A program made the translations under genes and the position numbers. DNA of 6,738 bases from contig JAKSQE010000071.1 of assembly GCA_024404295.1 (NCBI GenBank), positions 1-6,738 on the forward strand, in the 5' to 3' direction. The notes below the pieces were generated by a model. It was not told where the DNA came from. It saw only the letters and a list, made by a program, of their open reading frames with translations, and did no database searches. Of the stretch, positions 1-6,193 are shown piece by piece. The first letter of the stretch is position 1. Every line of letters begins with the position of its first letter. This DNA is from Oscillibacter sp. (GTDB lineage: Bacteria; Bacillota; Clostridia; Oscillospirales; Oscillospiraceae).

Positions 1-1150
1 TGATCTCGCCCGCTTTTTGCACCAGTACGGTATCGCCGATGCGGATGTCCTTTTCTGCAATAAAATCTTGGTTGTGCAGCGTAGCATTGGTCACCGTTGT
101 GCCGGCCAAACGGACAGGCTCTAATACTGCTTTAGGCGTTAAAACGCCGGTGCGTCCCACCTGCACTACAATATCCACCACCTTGGATAGCTTCTTCTCA
201 GGCGGATACTTATATGCCACTGCCCATTTGGGGAATTTTGCGGTGGACCCCATAACAGAGCGATCTGACAGGCTATTAACCTTTACAACTGCTCCGTCAA
301 TATCAAAGGGATAATCTAACCGTTCTTCGTTAATGCGGTTGATTTCCTGCTGAACATCTGCCGTGCTGCGGAGCGTTTTATACGAAATTACCTTAAAACG
401 CTGTGATTTCATATAATCGATCGTTTCGGCATGGGAGAAAAACTCCTTACCCTCCGCTAACTGTAAATTGAAAATGGCAATATCCAGTTTACGCTGCGCA
501 CAGATCTTTGAGTCCAACTGCCGCAGGGAACCTGCTGCCGCATTGCGTGGATTGGCCATCAGTGGCTTTCCCTGTAATTCCCGCTCGGCGTTGAGCTCCT
601 CGAATACGGCGCGAGACATATACACTTCGCCGCGGACAATAAGCCGGGGCAATTTCTCCGGCAGAGACATGGGGATGGAGCGAATGGTTTTTAAGTTTTC
701 GGTTACATCTTCACCAACATGGCCGTCACCACGAGTAGCACCACGGTAAAATTCTCCGTTGCGATATTCCAGTGCTACGGACAGACCATCAATTTTTGGC
801 TCAACAGAATACTCTGTCAGAAGACCCAGGCTCTCTTCGCAGCGTTCGCAGAATTCCGACACCTCATCGGCATTGAATACGTCCTGCAAACTTTCCAGCG
901 GTACATCGTGGGTGTATTCTTCAAATCCCTCTAAGATCTTCCCGCCAATACGCTGCGTGGGAGAAGCGGCAGAAGCTTCCTCGGGATGAAGTGCCTCTAA
1001 TTCTTCTAATCGCCGATTCAAACGGTCATATTCATAGTCAGGAATAACAGGAGCATCCAGAACATAATACAAATAGCCCTGTTCATTCAAATAATCCCGT
1101 AAAAATTGTATTTCCTCTTTGTCGCTGGCAAACGTTTCCCGAAAGTCCAT
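1..1150 (-). CDS. ligA: NAD-dependent DNA ligase LigA, N-terminal 383 residues (truncated by window edge)
   Basis: LigA seals nicks between Okazaki fragments and in repair, using NAD+ to adenylate itself. The visible part holds the Ia domain (residues about 1-70, with LYYVLDAP and the D-x-E-Y-D motif at 38-42, which bind the nicotinamide half of NAD+), then the nucleotidyltransferase domain. The latter contains VPLESLQDVF (83-92), the catalytic lysine K119 in KIDG (119-122), RGDG (140-143), RGEVYM (173-178), NPRNAAAGSLRQLD (200-213), DIDGAVVKV (283-291) and KWAVAYKYP (308-316). The start of the OB fold (VGRTGVLTP, 331-339) is also present. The rest of the OB fold, zinc finger, HhH and BRCT domains lie outside the window, as full LigA is about 650-670 residues. 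The ATG at 1148-1150 follows GGGAGG (1158-1163) with a 7-base spacer. The gene starts 16 bases after the yunB stop, so it is probably the third gene of the murD-yunB-ligA operon. E. coli His23 aligns with Tyr29, a variant I believe also occurs in other Firmicutes. Confidence 0.97.
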   Translation of the reverse strand, partial: MDFRETFASDKEEIQFLRDYLNEQGYLYYVLDAPVIPDYEYDRLNRRLEELEALHPEEASAASPTQRIGGKILEGFEEYTHDVPLESLQDVFNADEVSEFCERCEESLGLLTEYSVEPKIDGLSVALEYRNGEFYRGATRGDGHVGEDVTENLKTIRSIPMSLPEKLPRLIVRGEVYMSRAVFEELNAERELQGKPLMANPRNAAAGSLRQLDSKICAQRKLDIAIFNLQLAEGKEFFSHAETIDYMKSQRFKVISYKTLRSTADVQQEINRINEERLDYPFDIDGAVVKVNSLSDRSVMGSTAKFPKWAVAYKYPPEKKLSKVVDIVVQVGRTGVLTPKAVLEPVRLAGTTVTNATLHNQDFIAEKDIRIGDTVLVQKAGEI

Positions 1151-1166
1151 GGAACGTCCTCCCTAC

Positions 1167-1862
1167 TTATGCGTTGTTTAGGATATAATCTTTAATATCA
1201 TTTTCATATGTCTTTTCCGGCGTGGAAAAGTAGGTGTAGCTATCGGGTACTGCTCCGACAATGACTGTTTCAGCTACCGTAATGTGGTTTGATACCTTAG
1301 TGGCTGTTGTCATGGCCGGCAATAAAATGCTGACGTATACATCAATTTCCAGAATGATCCGATGTTTTGTTTGGTTGATTCCGGCACTGGAAAACTCATT
1401 AAGAAACTGGGCTGTTGAAGAACCGACAGATTCCATTCTTATGTGGATTCTGGGACCACGGCCAGCCAGAAGCGGCGACCCTGTTAAGCTTCCCAGCGCA
1501 ATGGATAGTTCTCTTGTAGATACCTGGTCAATTCGAGTTAAGATAATATCCAGAATCTGGGCCTGTAAGCGATTAAAAGCCGCCATATTACTTGTGACCA
1601 TGGTCACCTTTCCGTCATTATCTTTTTCGTATTGGATCAACTGTTCATAGGAGATCTGGCCGCTGTCGGTTGCCTCGTGTACGGCCTCATAGACAATCCG
1701 GTTCACTGTGTTGGATACACGCGTTGTAGCTAATCGCTCGATCATTGGCTGCAACTGGATCATTGCATAGACTATAACTGCAAAAATACCCAATAAAATC
1801 AGAATAAAGGTCAACTTCCGAGACATACGGCGACCAACATGGCGGAAATAGAAACCTCTCAT
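1167..1862 (-). CDS. yunB: sporulation protein YunB
   Basis: The 231-residue protein matches the YunB family, known in Bacillus subtilis as a mother-cell sporulation protein of the sigma-E regulon; its biochemical role is unknown. It begins with a basic stretch (RHVGRRMSRK, 7-16) and one hydrophobic segment (about 18-36), giving a membrane-anchored topology with most of the protein probably outside the cytoplasm. Family hallmarks are NTVNRIVYEAV (51-61), ISYEQL (70-75), IALGSLTGSPLLAGRGP (121-137), the AGINQTKHRI stretch (160-169), VSILLP (177-182) and VAETVIVGAVPDSY (196-209). The start has an AAGGGTGG ribosome-binding stretch (1867-1874); an in-frame ATG at residue 13 has a poorer one. The gene lies 43 bases downstream of murD and 16 bases upstream of ligA, an essential-gene setting. 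It could be read from the murD promoter as well as from a sporulation promoter. Confidence 0.93.
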   Translation of the reverse strand: MRGFYFRHVGRRMSRKLTFILILLGIFAVIVYAMIQLQPMIERLATTRVSNTVNRIVYEAVHEATDSGQISYEQLIQYEKDNDGKVTMVTSNMAAFNRLQAQILDIILTRIDQVSTRELSIALGSLTGSPLLAGRGPRIHIRMESVGSSTAQFLNEFSSAGINQTKHRIILEIDVYVSILLPAMTTATKVSNHITVAETVIVGAVPDSYTYFSTPEKTYENDIKDYILNNA

Positions 1863-1877
1863 GAAACCACCCTTGGT

Positions 1878-1907
1878 AACATATGCCGGGAAGCTTGGGC
1901 ATTATTT
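1878..1907 (-). promoter_or_regulatory. candidate sigma-E-like promoter upstream of yunB
   Basis: On the minus strand AAATAAT (1901-1907) is followed by 15 bases and then CATATGTT (1878-1885). This reads as ATA-N17-CATANNNT, which agrees with the sporulation sigma-E pattern ATA-N16-18-CATANNNT. The -35 part overlaps the murD stop codon. The site stands directly before yunB, a sigma-E gene in Bacillus. Against it, the predicted transcript start would be only about 8-9 bases before the yunB ATG, leaving a very short leader and part of the ribosome-binding stretch. It is a pattern match only. Confidence 0.35.
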
Positions 1908-3285
1908 ACAGCGCATTCACCAGTTCCTTAAAGACCCGGCCACGCTCCATAAAGTTCGCAAAACGGTCAAATGATGTGCTTGCAGGAGACAGGATCACCA
2001 CATCGCCCTCTTTGGCAAGTGCATCTGCTGCAGCAACGGCGGACGGATAATCATAGACCGTCTGAATGGAAATCTGCTCAGGATCGTAGTTTTCGGCCTG
2101 CGTTGTAGCCTTTTCGATTGCATCAGCCGTAGCTCCGCAAAGGATCATAGCTTTAACGTGCTGGTTTACCACGGGACCCAGTGCGTCAAAAGGAACACCT
2201 TTATCTTTACCACCGGCAATTAAAATTACTTTCTGGTTAAAAGAATTCAGGCCGGCAATGGTACGACTGGGACTGCTGGCGATGGAATCATTATACCAAC
2301 GTACACCGTTACGCTCCCGTACCAGCTCGATGCGATGCTCTACACCGCCAAAAGTTCTTGCGACTTGCTCCATCGTTTCATAGGACACCAAACCCTGCAT
2401 AGCGGCAAATGCAGCCATGTAGTTTTCAACGTTATGAATACCGGGCAGTTTGATATCAGAAGCTTTCATGATTGCTTTGGACTTACCACAGACAGCATCA
2501 TAAATCACACCGTCTTTCAGATAGACTCCGTTTTCCACTGTCTTCTTTCGAGAAAACCAGCGCACATCGCCCTTTGCATGCATCGCCTGCTTGACAGTAT
2601 CATCATTATCAGCGTTAAAAACAGAAACGCCTTGAGCTGTCTGATGTGTAAAGATATTTGCCTTTGCATCAATATACTCCTGATAATCCTTGTGAACATC
2701 CAGATGATTGGGAGAAAGATTGGTGGTTACAGCGATATCGGAACTTTGAGACATGGTCATCAGCTGGAAGGAACTCAGTTCCAACACTGCAACGTCGGTT
2801 ACTGTCATTTTTGGAGTATCACACAGCAGCGGATGACCGATATTGCCGCCCAGATGAACGGTTTTGCCTTCGGCTTTCAGCAGCTCTGAGATAATGGTAG
2901 TAGTCGTAGTTTTTCCGTCAGAACCTGTTACGGCAATTTTCTGGCAGGGGCAAACCTCAAAGAAAACTTCCATCTCACTGGTTAATTTGCTCCCCTGGGC
3001 AACAGCTGCGGTCAACTGCGGCAAATCAGGGCGCATACCGGGTGTGCGGAAGATAATATCCTGCGTTAATCCTTCCAGATAGTCTTCTCCTAGCTTTAAA
3101 TGGCAGCCTTTCGATTCCAATTCTTCTGCAATGGTACCTAATGCTTCTTTGCTTTTTTTGTCACAGGCAGTTACTTCAATGCCCTTCTCTAACAGCAGCT
3201 CAATTAAAGGGCGATTACTGACACCAATGCCGATTACTGCAACTGTTTTCCCCTTTAATTGGTCGAAATATGCTTCAAATTCCAT
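1906..3285 (-). CDS. murD: UDP-N-acetylmuramoyl-L-alanine--D-glutamate ligase MurD
   Basis: MurD is the cytoplasmic ATP-dependent ligase that adds D-glutamate to UDP-MurNAc-L-Ala in peptidoglycan precursor synthesis. At 459 residues it has the usual length. The N-terminal Rossmann-like UDP-binding domain shows VAVIGIGVSNRPL (15-27). The central ATPase domain has the P-loop GSDGKTT (121-127, K125), LELSSFQL (168-175), TNLSPNHLDVH (188-198) and DAKANIF (206-212), where K208 is the likely carbamylated lysine. HNVEN (284-288) is also present. The C-terminal domain has GGVEHRIE (313-320), YNDSIASSP (331-339), AGGKDKG (357-363) and LSPASTSFDRF (432-442). The P-loop ends in five threonines, a form seen in Clostridia. 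The ATG has a strong AAGGAG (3293-3298) with a 7-base spacer. It is the first gene of the operon, divergent from rnpB; yunB follows after 43 bases. Confidence 0.97.
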   Translation of the reverse strand: MEFEAYFDQLKGKTVAVIGIGVSNRPLIELLLEKGIEVTACDKKSKEALGTIAEELESKGCHLKLGEDYLEGLTQDIIFRTPGMRPDLPQLTAAVAQGSKLTSEMEVFFEVCPCQKIAVTGSDGKTTTTTIISELLKAEGKTVHLGGNIGHPLLCDTPKMTVTDVAVLELSSFQLMTMSQSSDIAVTTNLSPNHLDVHKDYQEYIDAKANIFTHQTAQGVSVFNADNDDTVKQAMHAKGDVRWFSRKKTVENGVYLKDGVIYDAVCGKSKAIMKASDIKLPGIHNVENYMAAFAAMQGLVSYETMEQVARTFGGVEHRIELVRERNGVRWYNDSIASSPSRTIAGLNSFNQKVILIAGGKDKGVPFDALGPVVNQHVKAMILCGATADAIEKATTQAENYDPEQISIQTVYDYPSAVAAADALAKEGDVVILSPASTSFDRFANFMERGRVFKELVNAL

Positions 3286-3321
3286 GGAATGACTCCTTCT
3301 TGCCTTACTGCTAACGGTTAA

Positions 3322-3334
3322 AATCTAATAGATT
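3322..3334. promoter_or_regulatory. palindrome at the predicted murD transcription start
   Basis: AATCTA and TAGATT form perfect 6-base arms around a single central base, centred at 3328. The murD -10 box ends at 3336, which puts the predicted start point near 3329, inside this palindrome. That position would suit a repressor operator, but the arms are short and A/T-rich, so chance is a real alternative. Confidence 0.3.
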
Positions 3335-3335
3335 A

Positions 3336-3364
3336 ATTATAGCGCAGTTGCTTAAAAATTACAA
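3336..3364 (-). promoter_or_regulatory. sigma-A-type promoter of murD-yunB-ligA
   Basis: On the minus strand a -35 box TTGTAA (3359-3364, 4 of 6 consensus positions) is followed by a 17-base spacer and a perfect -10 box TATAAT (3336-3341). The predicted start near 3329 gives a leader of about 44 bases before the murD ATG, enough for the AAGGAG ribosome-binding site. The opposite-facing rnpB -35 box is 29 bases away, so the two promoters sit back to back. Confidence 0.85.
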
Positions 3365-3393
3365 CAACGGAAGTTTTTTCCGCGAAATAATCT

Positions 3394-3422
3394 TTGACAT
3401 TCTCGCTTGGCTCTTGTAGAAT
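3394..3422 (+). promoter_or_regulatory. near-consensus sigma-A promoter of rnpB
   Basis: A perfect -35 box TTGACA (3394-3399) and a -10 box TAGAAT (3417-3422, one mismatch to consensus) are separated by exactly 17 bases. The start would fall at about 3429-3430, which coincides with the base of the RNase P RNA P1 helix. Such strength fits a constitutive stable RNA. Upstream lie A/T-rich bases and a short CGGAA/TTCCG inverted repeat (3368-3382), possibly acting as an UP-like element. Confidence 0.92.
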
Positions 3423-3428
3423 AATCGT

Positions 3429-3785
3429 TGCGAGGAAAACAGACAGCCGCGTGAACAGGCCGAAAGGCCGTTTATGAGGAAAGTCCGGGCTCCACAGGGC
3501 AAGAATAACGGGTAACGCCCGCCCAGAGTGATCTGAGGAAAAGTGCAACAGAGATATACCGCCTCATTTGAGGTAAGGGTGGAAAGGCGAGGTAAGAGCT
3601 CACCCAATGGCTCGTAAAAGTGTCCATTGCTGTAAACTCTATTCGGAGCAACACCGGTATGGGAGATCGAGCATTTTGCTCAACGGCTTGCCCGGCCGCT
3701 CCCGGGGTGGCTTGAGCGGATTGGTAACGATTCGTCGAGATAGATGGCTGTCAAATACAGAACCCGGCTTATAGTTTTGCTCGTA
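3429..3785 (+). ncRNA. rnpB: RNase P RNA (catalytic RNA subunit, probably type A)
   Basis: This is the ribozyme that trims the 5' leader of tRNA precursors, working with the RnpA protein. Conserved landmarks in order are: GAGGAAAGTCCGGGCTCC (CR-I, P4 5' strand at 3485-3489), CACAGGGCA, GGGTAACGCCCG, AGTGCAACAGAGA with ATACCGCC (CR-II/III), GGTAAGGGTGGAAAGG, GGTAAGAGCTCACC, GTAAACTC, GGAGCAACACC, GGGGTGGCTTGAGC (a GGT at 3706-3708 is the likely contact for the tRNA CCA end), GATAGATGGCTGTC and ACAGAACCCGGCTTA (CR-V, P4 3' strand at 3763-3767). P1 is formed by CGAGGAAAAC (3431-3440) with GTTTTGCTCG (3774-3783), with one mismatch. P2 is GACAGCC (3442-3448) with GGCTGTC (3746-3752). The length of about 357 bases is normal. 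The ends are set from P1 and the promoter and may be off by a few bases. Confidence 0.97.
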
Positions 3786-3794
3786 TTAAAACAT

Positions 3795-3834
3795 GAGGAC
3801 TTCGGCGTAATCCGCCGAGGTCCTCTTTCCTTTT
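3795..3834 (+). terminator. rho-independent terminator of rnpB
   Basis: A 13-base-pair stem (3795-3807 with 3813-3825; one G-T wobble, GGCG/CGCC at the top) with a 5-base loop is followed by TTTCCTTTT. It begins about 10 bases after the rnpB P1 helix. Confidence 0.9.
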
Positions 3835-3857
3835 GGGAATGCTTTTCATTGCATCGT

Positions 3858-3893
3858 AGTTATTGCACAAAACTTAATTTTTGTGCAATAATT
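3858..3893. repeat. long inverted repeat between the rnpB and yebC terminators
   Basis: AGTTATTGCACAAAA (3858-3872) and TTTTGTGCAATAATT (3879-3893) form 15-base arms around the 6-base spacer CTTAAT. The inner 13 pairs are perfect; the next is a G-T wobble and the outermost pairs again. No T-run follows on either strand, so it is not an ordinary intrinsic terminator. It lies between two complete terminators and in no gene. It may be a protein-binding site, a transcript-end-stabilising hairpin or the remnant of a small repeat element. I cannot tell which. Confidence 0.75.
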
Positions 3894-3899
3894 CGCGAT

Positions 3900-3929
3900 A
3901 AAAAGACAGCGCAGGTTTTCTGCGCTGTC
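3900..3929 (-). terminator. rho-independent terminator of yebC and its operon
   Basis: On the minus strand a perfect 10-base-pair stem (GACAGCGCAG with CTGCGCTGTC, 3905-3914 and 3920-3929) with a 5-base loop is followed by TTTTT (3900-3904). It starts about 20 bases after the yebC stop codon and closes the DUF1858-trmK-nif3-yebC transcript. No T-run lies on the other side, so it works in one direction. Confidence 0.92.
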
Positions 3930-3949
3930 TCAGTGATCGACTTCGGAAA

Positions 3950-4687
3950 TCAGTCGTTCTCCCAGTTATGCCACACATTCTGCACATCGTCAGAATCTTC
4001 CAGCATATCGATCAGCTTGTTCATGTTCTTTACATCGCCTTCTTCGGCCAAGGTGATATAGTTCTGAGGAACCATGGCGATTTCAGCGCTGAGGAATACA
4101 TACCCCTTACCTTCCAAAGCTGCAACCACAGCGTTGAAATCATCGGGCTCGCAGCGGACTTCCATGACGGGGCCATCGGCTTCAAAGTCGCCTGCTCCGG
4201 CTTCCAGAGCGTCCATCATTACGGTATCTTCGTCCAGGTCGCCGTCCTCGTTATCGATGACGATCACACCCTTTTTATCGAAGCTCCAGGACACGCAACC
4301 CTGCGCACCCAGATTACCGTTGCATTTATCGAATGCATGGCGCACCTCAGGAGCGGTACGTTGACGGTTATCGGTCAAAGCCTCCACGATAACGGCAACG
4401 CCGCCGGGACCATAACCTTCGTAAGTAACAGCTTCAAAGTTCTCTGTGCTGCCAGCACCCAGAGCCTTATCGATGGTACGCTTGATATTATCGTTGGGCA
4501 TATTCACAGCTTTTGCCTTAGCGATAACGGTAGCAAGGCGGGAGTTGTTGTTGGGATCGCCGGAGCCGCCGCCTTCTTTCACGGCCACAATGATTTCTTT
4601 TGCAATTTTAGTGAATGCTGCACTGCGCTTTGCATCAGCTGCACCCTTAGTCTTCTGGATATTATGCCATTTAGAATGTCCGGACAT
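3950..4687 (-). CDS. yebC: YebC/PmpR/TACO1 family protein
   Basis: The 245-residue protein has the family's signature start, SGHSKWHNIQKTKGAADAKR (2-21), then FTKIAKEIIVAVKEGG (25-40), NNSRLATVIAKAKAVNMPND (47-66) and NIKRTIDKALG (67-77). YEGYGPGGVAVIVEALTDN (89-107), AFDKCNGNLG (118-127) and the acidic C-terminal part follow. Length is typical (about 240-250). Members were long annotated as DNA-binding transcription regulators (PmpR in Pseudomonas). More recent work on bacterial members and mitochondrial TACO1 points to action on ribosomes, relieving stalls at proline-rich stretches. Which applies here cannot be read from sequence. The ATG has AAGGAG (4698-4703) with a 10-base spacer, and this ribosome-binding site lies inside the end of nif3. 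Only 2 bases separate the nif3 stop from this start, so translation is probably coupled. It is the last gene of its operon. Confidence 0.96.
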   Translation of the reverse strand: MSGHSKWHNIQKTKGAADAKRSAAFTKIAKEIIVAVKEGGGSGDPNNNSRLATVIAKAKAVNMPNDNIKRTIDKALGAGSTENFEAVTYEGYGPGGVAVIVEALTDNRQRTAPEVRHAFDKCNGNLGAQGCVSWSFDKKGVIVIDNEDGDLDEDTVMMDALEAGAGDFEADGPVMEVRCEPDDFNAVVAALEGKGYVFLSAEIAMVPQNYITLAEEGDVKNMNKLIDMLEDSDDVQNVWHNWEND

Positions 4688-4689
4688 GA

Positions 4690-5484
4690 TTATTTTTCTC
4701 CTTCAACAAAATATTGTATCACTTCCCGATGAGAAGTGGATTTTATAACAGTCAGTTCAGGGAACTGCGCTGTAAGATACGAAACTAATTTGATGCAAAT
4801 CGGATCTTCTGTAGGAAAATGCCCCGCATCGATCAGGTTGATCCTCTTCCCTTTGGCATCCAGAAAATCATGGTAGCCAAGGTCGGAAGTTACAAAGGTA
4901 TCACATCCTGCGTCGATAGCTGCTTGGATGTAATCGCCACAGGCACCGCCGCCCACCGCAATACGACAGACAGGAATTCCGGCATCCGCGTAGCGAACAC
5001 CGTTACAGTGTAGGGCTTTTGAAACTTGTTTTACAAAATCTGGAACGGTACTTTGTGCCGGCAGTTTTCCTTGACGGCATAAACCGTCCTGGTCGCCAAG
5101 AGGCCCAGGGTCCTCCAATCGCAGCGCCTCGGCCAGACAGTCATTCACACCGCCGGCGGCGACATCCAGATTGGTATGCATACAAATCGCAGAGAGGTTT
5201 CCACGAAGTATTTTTAACAGTAAATGCCCTTGAGGCGTGTCACTGCGTACAGTCTGGACCGGTAGCCACTTGCAGTTCATTACTGGATGATGTGCCACGA
5301 TCAGTTGGCAGTTTTCCGCTTGCGCTTCGTTCACCACGTCTTCTGTGATGTCTAACGCCACCATAACTCGTATGACAGTTTGCTCTGGCTCGCCCAGCAG
5401 CATCCCTACGTTGTCCCAACTCATCGCGGTCTCTTTGGGAGCAAGGCGGAACAGTGCGTCTTCAATTTGTTTGACAGTTGGCAT
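4690..5484 (-). CDS. Nif3-like dinuclear metal centre protein (DUF34)
   Basis: It belongs to the Nif3/YbgI/YqfO family, often labelled GTP cyclohydrolase 1 type 2 homologue. These are toroidal metalloproteins found in nearly all organisms, with no agreed physiological role. Visible signatures are SWDNVGMLLGEP (22-33), VAHHPV (63-68, metal ligands H65/H66), HTNLDVAAGGVND (103-115, H103 and D107), VGGGACGDY (177-185), VTSDLGYHDFLDA (198-210) and IDAGHFPTE (218-226, H222 and E226). Thus the full set of expected ligands is present. At 264 residues it is the short form and lacks the PII/CutA-like insert that enlarges Bacillus YqfO. The ATG has GAGGAG (5492-5497) with a 7-base spacer. Its first 23 bases overlap the end of trmK, the gene order found in many Firmicutes. 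Family assignment is secure; any reaction would be a guess. Confidence 0.95.
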   Translation of the reverse strand: MPTVKQIEDALFRLAPKETAMSWDNVGMLLGEPEQTVIRVMVALDITEDVVNEAQAENCQLIVAHHPVMNCKWLPVQTVRSDTPQGHLLLKILRGNLSAICMHTNLDVAAGGVNDCLAEALRLEDPGPLGDQDGLCRQGKLPAQSTVPDFVKQVSKALHCNGVRYADAGIPVCRIAVGGGACGDYIQAAIDAGCDTFVTSDLGYHDFLDAKGKRINLIDAGHFPTEDPICIKLVSYLTAQFPELTVIKSTSHREVIQYFVEGEK

Positions 5485-6163
5485 GACGCCACTCCTCTCG
5501 CATTTGCAACAACGCGGTGAGAATATCCCGCAATTCTTCTGCGCGCTGTTGATCTTTCTCCTTTGTGGAACGATTCAGACCTGCCACAGCGCCTTGAAGG
5601 CGAATCATGGTTTCAATGATGTAACGATCCCCTAAAGGATCATGAAGCAGCTTTGCGCCACCCCAGAGCTGCCCAAGAGTCAAAGCCTCGTTCCCGGCAG
5701 TTACTTCCATAACCGGATAAATCGTGCCGCGATCATATACCAGACATTCTCGAATGATGCGGTATCCGTTTTGACTGAGAAACAGACGAAGGCGATCTGT
5801 GTGGGATTGCGGTTCCAATAAAAGCGTATGATTTCCGTTTGCAGTCCAAGGCGCAGCTGCTAAAATGGAGCAGATGGTCTCACTGCCCATGCCGGCAATT
5901 ACGACAGTATCTACTTCTTCTGGGGAAATGCCTGCAAGGCCATCGCAGAGACGGAAATCAATTCGATCGATGCCATAGATGCGACCCGTTTCCTTCGCAT
6001 GTTCCAAAGGTCCTTTTCGCAGGTCACTGGCAATGGCGAAAGACACACGGTCCTGTTGCCTTAACCAAACCGGAAGATAGGCATGATCGGTTCCGACGTC
6101 AGCAATTCGAGCGCCGGGACGAATCCAATCAGCGATCCGTTGTAAGCGAGGTGTCAGTTCCAA
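5462..6163 (-). CDS. trmK: tRNA (adenine(22)-N1)-methyltransferase TrmK
   Basis: TrmK (YqfN in Bacillus) uses S-adenosylmethionine to form m1A at position 22 in the D-arm of tRNAs. The 233-residue protein shows the Rossmann-fold methyltransferase motif I IADVGTDHAYLPVWL (20-34), the acidic loop SDLRKGPLEHA (46-56), CDGLAGISPEEVDTVVIAGMGSETI (73-97) and LLLEPQS (114-120). The family usually has IAGMGG; here it is IAGMGS. A charged helical C-terminal part (about 180-225) corresponds to the coiled-coil tail of TrmK. Length is close to the Bacillus protein (about 238). The start is TTG (6161-6163), preceded by GGGAGG; no in-frame ATG or GTG lies between the ribosome-binding site and TTG. It lies 65 bases downstream of the DUF1858 gene and overlaps nif3 by 23 bases. 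The gene neighbourhood lacks the rpoD (sigA) gene that precedes trmK in Bacillus. Confidence 0.95.
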   Translation of the reverse strand: MELTPRLQRIADWIRPGARIADVGTDHAYLPVWLRQQDRVSFAIASDLRKGPLEHAKETGRIYGIDRIDFRLCDGLAGISPEEVDTVVIAGMGSETICSILAAAPWTANGNHTLLLEPQSHTDRLRLFLSQNGYRIIRECLVYDRGTIYPVMEVTAGNEALTLGQLWGGAKLLHDPLGDRYIIETMIRLQGAVAGLNRSTKEKDQQRAEELRDILTALLQMREEWRHANCQTN

Positions 6164-6170
6164 AATGGAT

Positions 6171-6176
6171 CCTCCC
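6171..6176 (-). promoter_or_regulatory. ribosome-binding site that fixes the TTG start of trmK
   Basis: GGGAGG on the minus strand lies 7 bases before the TTG at 6161-6163, the same spacing as the ribosome-binding sites of ligA, murD and nif3 in this window. This supports TTG as the true start. Confidence 0.85.
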
Positions 6177-6193
6177 TGTCCTCAACAGTATCA

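Noticed and set aside
121..129. MurD P-loop ending in five threonines (MurD residue numbers, not bases) as an anomaly
   Set aside because: The GSDGKTTTTT form is known in Clostridia MurD proteins, so it marks the lineage rather than a novelty.
2335..2889. A 184-codon plus-strand open frame opposite murD
   Set aside because: It is antisense to a well-supported MurD reading frame, has no recognisable domain and lacks initiation signals.
3333..3654. Short minus-strand open frames opposite rnpB and its promoter
   Set aside because: They overlap a structural RNA and promoter and show no protein family features.
3858..3893. Reading the inverted repeat as a third intrinsic terminator
   Set aside because: Neither side has a T-run and both flanking transcripts already have good terminators.
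3744..4061. A plus-strand open frame starting inside the rnpB 3' end
   Set aside because: It starts within the RNase P RNA and passes through two terminators, so it is very unlikely to be translated.
3968..4732. A 254-codon plus-strand open frame opposite yebC and the end of nif3
   Set aside because: It mirrors the codon pattern of yebC, a certain gene. Its product resembles no family I know, and it begins inside the yebC 3' end without a convincing promoter or ribosome-binding site.
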